Assembly (NCBI GenBank): GCA_946478975.1
Contig: CAMLEO010000124.1
Span: 1 to 18,387 of the forward strand
Length of the DNA: 18,387 nucleotides
Origin: an uncultured Steroidobacter sp.
GTDB taxonomy: Bacteria > Pseudomonadota > Gammaproteobacteria > Steroidobacterales > Steroidobacteraceae
Direction of reading: 5' to 3'
Shown: piece by piece, positions 14,506-18,387 of the stretch
Layout: every line of letters starts with the position of its first letter
Position numbering within the stretch: the first letter of the stretch is position 1
Notes under the pieces: generated by a model
The model's input: the letters and a program-made list of their open reading frames with translations, nothing else
Told to the model about the DNA's origin: nothing
The model's database searches: none
Translations under genes and position numbers: made by a program

Positions 14506-17500
14506 ATGACGACACGCAGGGAATTTCTGGCGCACGCAGGCGCAGCCGCGGCCGTGGGCGCAACACTGGCCGGATTCATTGCTCCGAGCGCGTCGGCAGT
14601 GAACGCGCGCTTCAGCGTAGCCGACGGCAAGTTCATGCTCGATGGCCGGCCGTTGCAAATTCTCGCCGGCGAGATGCACTACCCACGCATTCCTCGCGAG
14701 CTGTGGCGCGATCGGATGCGCAAGCTGAAGAGCCTGGGCCTGAACACACTCAGCACCTATGTATTCTGGAACGCGCATGAGCCGCGGCCCGGGCAATATG
14801 TTTTTTCCGGCGATCTCGACGTGGCCGCGTACATTCGGATGGCGCAGGAGGAGGGCCTGTGGGTCAACCTGCGCCCCGGTCCTTATGTATGTGCGGAGTG
14901 GGACGGCGGCGGCTTGCCCGCGTGGCTGTTGAATGATCCGAATATCGTTCCGCGCTCGCTCGATCAACGTTATATGCAACCCGTCAGGACCTGGTTGCAA
15001 CGACTGAACCAGGAACTGAAACCGCTGCTGATCTCGAACGGCGGTCCGATCATTCTGACCCAGGTGGAAAACGAATACGGCTCGTACGGCGCGGACGCTG
15101 CATACATGCGCGAATGCCATCGAGCACTGCTCGATGCGGGCTTCGACGGCGTTTTCTATACCGCCGATGGCGCAGCCGTGCTGGCGGGCGGCGCTTTGCA
15201 GGAGCTGCCCGCTGGCGTGAACTTCGGCACCAACGACCAAGCCGAGAACGAGTTCGCGACGCGCGCCAGGGTGCGAACCGATGGGCCGTTCTTTTGCTCC
15301 GAGCTGTGGGGCGGCTGGTTCGATCATTTCGGCGACACGCACACCAAAGTCGACATTCCGCCATTGCTCGCCAGCCTGGAATGGATGCTCGAGCGTGGCT
15401 ACTCGTTCAACTTCTATGTGTTGCACGGGGGCACGTCGTTCGGGTTCACCGCCGGCGCGAATCGTCCCGACGGCGGCGCCTATCAGCCGGATATTTCCAG
15501 CTACGATTACGACGCCATCCTGGACGAGGCAGGCCGGCCCACCGCGAAGTACCAGGCCGTCAAGGCGCTGTTCGCTCGCTATCTGCCCGCCGAACGTTTT
15601 GTTCCATTGCCCGCGCCGGAGCAAGGCATCGAGATCGCGCGTTTCCGTCTGCAAGAATGTGCGTCTCTTGCTCAGCTCCTCGCTGCACCGGTGCGCAGCG
15701 AATATCCGCAAACGCTCGAAGCGCTGGGACAGAACCACGGACTCATGCTTTACCGCCATCGTCCGCGGAAGAATGTGAGCGGGACGCTGCAGCTCGGCGA
15801 AGTGCGCGACTATGCGTTGGTGAGTGTCGCGGGCGAGCTGCTGGGTACGCTGGACAGGCGCTTCGCCGAGTCGGCCATCGATGTCACTTTGCGGGCGCGT
15901 GCGTCGCTCGATGTGCTGGTCGATGCGATGGGGCACATCAACTATGGTCCGCAGATCGGCAAGGACCAGAAAGGTTTGAGCGCTGTGCCGACGCTCGACG
16001 GCGCGCCGCTGGTCGGATGGGAACACTACTGCCTGCCGCTCGACGATCTCAGTCGTCTGCGTTTTGCCGATGAGTCGGTCGCGGGGCCTTGTTTCTATCG
16101 AGGCACATTCAAGATCGAGCAGCCTGGATATACATTTCTCGATCTGCGCGGCTGGGGTAAAGGCTATGTTTGGGTGAACGGGCACAACCTCGGGCGTCAT
16201 TGGAGCGTCGGGCCGCAACGCTCGCTGTTCGTGCCCGCCCCCTGGCTCAAAGCAGGAGATAACGAAGTCATCGTTCTCGACCTGCATGCCGGCGGTGAGC
16301 GCACGCTTGCCGGAAGCAAGGTGCAGATCTGGGATGCGACTGAAGATCTCTGCAGCTGCGTCGATCCTTTCATCGGCACCGGAGGTCACGGCCACACGTT
16401 TCCCGGCGCGACGCTGCCCTTCGGCATGGTGCAGCTGAGTCCGGACACCGACGTTGCCCGTTGGGACGCCTGTTCGGGATATCACTATGACGACGGTTCG
16501 CTGCTCGGCTTCTCACATACGCATTTGAGCGGCACGGGCATTGGCGACATGCTGGATGTATTGGTCGTTCCCGCCGTGGGGGAGGTGCAGCTGAATAGTT
16601 GCCGCGCGCGCTTCGATCACGCGGATGAGCGTGCATCGCCGGGTTACTACCGCGTGTTGCTGAGGGAGCGAGGTGTAGAAGCGGAGCTCACTGTGACCGC
16701 GCGGGCAGGACTGCATCGTTATCATTTCAATCGCAGCGATGCCGCCCATCTGCTCATCGATCTGAGTCATGCGCACCGGGCGCCGGACGCGTTGCCACGA
16801 ATCAGCGCAGCTTCATTGCGTGTGATCGGCAACGACACATTGGTGGGAGGACGTCGCACCCACCAGTGGGCGGACGGCAGAGTTCAGTACTTCGCGCTGC
16901 GAGTATCGCGGCCGTTTTCGAGCGCACAGCTGTATTCCAACGACTCGGCATTGCCGCCGGGCGAGCTTGCAGTCGAAGGCACTCATCTCAAATGCGCGCT
17001 GCATTTTCCCGATGCCCATGCGGCGCCGCTGCTGGTGAAGGTCGGCTTGTCCGCGGTCGACATCGACGGCGCTATTCGCAATCTCGACACTGAAATGCCG
17101 GGATGGGACTTCGACGCCGTGCATGCCGCTGCTCGCAAAGCCTGGCAACGTGAGTTGTCGCGAGCTGCGATCGAAGGCGCAAGCGAAACGGATCGCCGCA
17201 TCTTCTATACGGCGTTGTATCACTCACTGCTGGCGCCGACGCTGTTCTCCGATGTCGATGGCCGCTACCGAGGTATGGATAAGGCTGTGCATCGGCTGCC
17301 GTCCGGCGCCAACAACTACAGCACCTATTCGCTTTGGGATACATATCGAGCGCTGCATCCGCTGTTCACGCTCGTGCAAGCCGATCGTGTGCCGGACCTG
17401 CTCAGTACCCTGGTTCGAATGGCGGAGGAGAGCCCCGTTGGCCCGCCGATCTGGCCCCTGCAAGGCGTCGAGACCCGTTGCATGATCGGGTGGCACTCGG

Positions 17501-18387
17501 CGGTCGTGCTCGCAGAAGCCTATGCCAAAGGTTTTCGCGGCATCGACTACGGGCGAGCGTGGCCCGCATTTCGCAAACGTGCTTTCGACAATCCCGGTGA
17601 TGGGATGAGTGAGTACCGACGTCTAGGTTACATTCCGAGCGACAGCATTCCGGAGGCTGTGAGCAAGACGCTGGAGTACGCCTATGACGACTGGGCGATG
17701 GCGAAGCTGGCTGAGGCGGCAGGCGCAACTGAGGACGCCAAGGCATTGCGCGAACGTTCGCGCAACTATCGGCACTTGTTCGATCGCGATCAAACATTCA
17801 TGCGCGCGCGTCACGCCGACGGTCGTTGGATTGAACCCTTCGATCCGCGTGCCCTGGGCCACCGCACGGATTGGCACGACTTCACCGAATGCAATGCCTG
17901 GCAGGCGACGTTCCTGAATCAGCACGACGTGCATCGGTACATGGAAATGTTCGGCGGCCCACAAGCATTCGAGCGCAAGCTCGATGAGCTGTTCAACGCG
18001 AGCTCAGAACTGCCGCCCGATGCGCCGCCGGACATCGCCGGCCTGGTCGGTCAATACGCGCACGGCAACGAGCCGAGCCATCACATTCCTTATTTATACG
18101 CATACGCGGGCGCGGCCCATAAGACTCAGGCCCGCGTTCGCATGCTGCTCCGGACGATGTATCGAGCCCTGCCGGACGGTCTGGCCGGCAACGAAGACTG
18201 CGGCCAGATGAGTGCGTGGTATCTCATGAGCGCGTGCGGTTTGTATGCTGTCGATCCGGTGAGCGGCAACTACGTCCTGGGCAGCCCGCTGTTCGATCGC
18301 GTTCGACTGGCCGTGGCGCCCGGTCGCGAGCTCATCATCGAAGCGCTGGACAACGCACCCGATCATCCCTACGTTCAGGCGGTGCGC
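14506..18387 (+). CDS. GH35 beta-galactosidase fused to GH92 alpha-mannosidase (3' end missing)
   Basis: One uninterrupted frame of 1294 codons to the window edge. The N-terminus MTTRREFLAHAGAAAAVG is a Tat-type signal. Residues ~33-610 form a full GH35 enzyme: FMLDGRPLQILAGEMHYPRI, RPGPYVCAEWDGGGLPAWLL, QVENEYGSYG (acid/base Glu190) and CSELWGGWFDHFG (nucleophile Glu266), plus C-terminal jelly-roll-like domains with GYVWVNGHNLGRHW. About ten residues later GH92 begins at 619 with VDPFIGTGGHGHTFPGAT. It continues through SGYHYDD, GFSHTHLSGTG, YSLWDTYR, FTECNAWQ (catalytic acid Glu expected), HGNEPSHHI and LAGNEDCGQMSAW (calcium and base region). The last ~60-80 GH92 residues are cut off. GH35 would remove beta-galactose and GH92 alpha-mannose by a calcium-dependent inverting mechanism. 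It starts 8 bases after the GH3 stop. Confidence 0.93.
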   Translation, partial: MTTRREFLAHAGAAAAVGATLAGFIAPSASAVNARFSVADGKFMLDGRPLQILAGEMHYPRIPRELWRDRMRKLKSLGLNTLSTYVFWNAHEPRPGQYVFSGDLDVAAYIRMAQEEGLWVNLRPGPYVCAEWDGGGLPAWLLNDPNIVPRSLDQRYMQPVRTWLQRLNQELKPLLISNGGPIILTQVENEYGSYGADAAYMRECHRALLDAGFDGVFYTADGAAVLAGGALQELPAGVNFGTNDQAENEFATRARVRTDGPFFCSELWGGWFDHFGDTHTKVDIPPLLASLEWMLERGYSFNFYVLHGGTSFGFTAGANRPDGGAYQPDISSYDYDAILDEAGRPTAKYQAVKALFARYLPAERFVPLPAPEQGIEIARFRLQECASLAQLLAAPVRSEYPQTLEALGQNHGLMLYRHRPRKNVSGTLQLGEVRDYALVSVAGELLGTLDRRFAESAIDVTLRARASLDVLVDAMGHINYGPQIGKDQKGLSAVPTLDGAPLVGWEHYCLPLDDLSRLRFADESVAGPCFYRGTFKIEQPGYTFLDLRGWGKGYVWVNGHNLGRHWSVGPQRSLFVPAPWLKAGDNEVIVLDLHAGGERTLAGSKVQIWDATEDLCSCVDPFIGTGGHGHTFPGATLPFGMVQLSPDTDVARWDACSGYHYDDGSLLGFSHTHLSGTGIGDMLDVLVVPAVGEVQLNSCRARFDHADERASPGYYRVLLRERGVEAELTVTARAGLHRYHFNRSDAAHLLIDLSHAHRAPDALPRISAASLRVIGNDTLVGGRRTHQWADGRVQYFALRVSRPFSSAQLYSNDSALPPGELAVEGTHLKCALHFPDAHAAPLLVKVGLSAVDIDGAIRNLDTEMPGWDFDAVHAAARKAWQRELSRAAIEGASETDRRIFYTALYHSLLAPTLFSDVDGRYRGMDKAVHRLPSGANNYSTYSLWDTYRALHPLFTLVQADRVPDLLSTLVRMAEESPVGPPIWPLQGVETRCMIGWHSAVVLAEAYAKGFRGIDYGRAWPAFRKRAFDNPGDGMSEYRRLGYIPSDSIPEAVSKTLEYAYDDWAMAKLAEAAGATEDAKALRERSRNYRHLFDRDQTFMRARHADGRWIEPFDPRALGHRTDWHDFTECNAWQATFLNQHDVHRYMEMFGGPQAFERKLDELFNASSELPPDAPPDIAGLVGQYAHGNEPSHHIPYLYAYAGAAHKTQARVRMLLRTMYRALPDGLAGNEDCGQMSAWYLMSACGLYAVDPVSGNYVLGSPLFDRVRLAVAPGRELIIEALDNAPDHPYVQAVR

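Noticed and set aside
16300..16400. GH35-GH92 junction as a frameshift artefact within the window
   Set aside because: Codons were followed by hand from 14506 to 18387: the frame does not change and no stop occurs. Only a raw-read or assembly error could explain it away.
14128..16485. Minus-strand open frame of 785 codons opposite the GH3 end and GH35
   Set aside because: It is fully antisense to clear GH3, GH35 and early GH92 coding sequence, has no recognisable domain and no credible start site. Long antisense frames are expected in GC-rich genes.

Overview
The window is GC-rich, tightly packed DNA from a Gram-negative bacterium. The presence of a TonB-dependent outer-membrane receptor, Tat-type secretion signals and a HutC-type GntR regulator suggests a Xanthomonas/Steroidobacter-like gammaproteobacterium. 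That placement is inference from protein style, not from a marker gene. No tRNA, rRNA, CRISPR array, integrase or transposase was seen.

Layout. (1) Bases 1-1886, minus strand: a TonB-dependent receptor whose C-terminus lies outside the window. (2) Bases 1887-2283: a divergent regulatory region. (3) Bases 2284-4587, plus strand: a large secreted TIM-barrel-like protein of no assigned activity. (4) Bases 4593-9243, minus strand: a compact operon read as GH29 alpha-L-fucosidase, N4-(beta-N-acetylglucosaminyl)-L-asparaginase, CutC-family protein, GntR/UTRA regulator. Two of its three junctions are 4-base ATGA overlaps. (5) Bases 9244-9509: a second divergent regulatory region. (6) Bases 9510-18387, plus strand: GH20 beta-N-acetylhexosaminidase, GH3 beta-xylosidase/glucosidase with a PA14 insert, and one continuous frame joining a GH35 beta-galactosidase to a GH92 alpha-mannosidase. 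The last runs off the end of the window.

How the parts fit. Together the activities match the parts list of a complex N-linked glycan, especially the plant type: fucose (GH29), galactose (GH35), GlcNAc (GH20), mannose (GH92), a likely beta-1,2-xylose (GH3), and the GlcNAc-Asn bond (the amidase). The receptor would import glycans or glycopeptides into the periplasm. The exo-enzymes there would trim the glycan and the amidase would free the asparagine, a periplasmic parallel of lysosomal glycoprotein breakdown. No GH18/GH85 endoglycosidase and no GH2 beta-mannosidase is visible. The GntR regulator resembles sensors of phosphorylated amino sugars.

The most noteworthy observations are the GH35-GH92 fusion, the uncharacterised protein at 2284-4587, a 19-base element found in both regulatory regions at three promoters, and a cluster of inverted repeats read in frame inside the 5' end of the GH20 gene.
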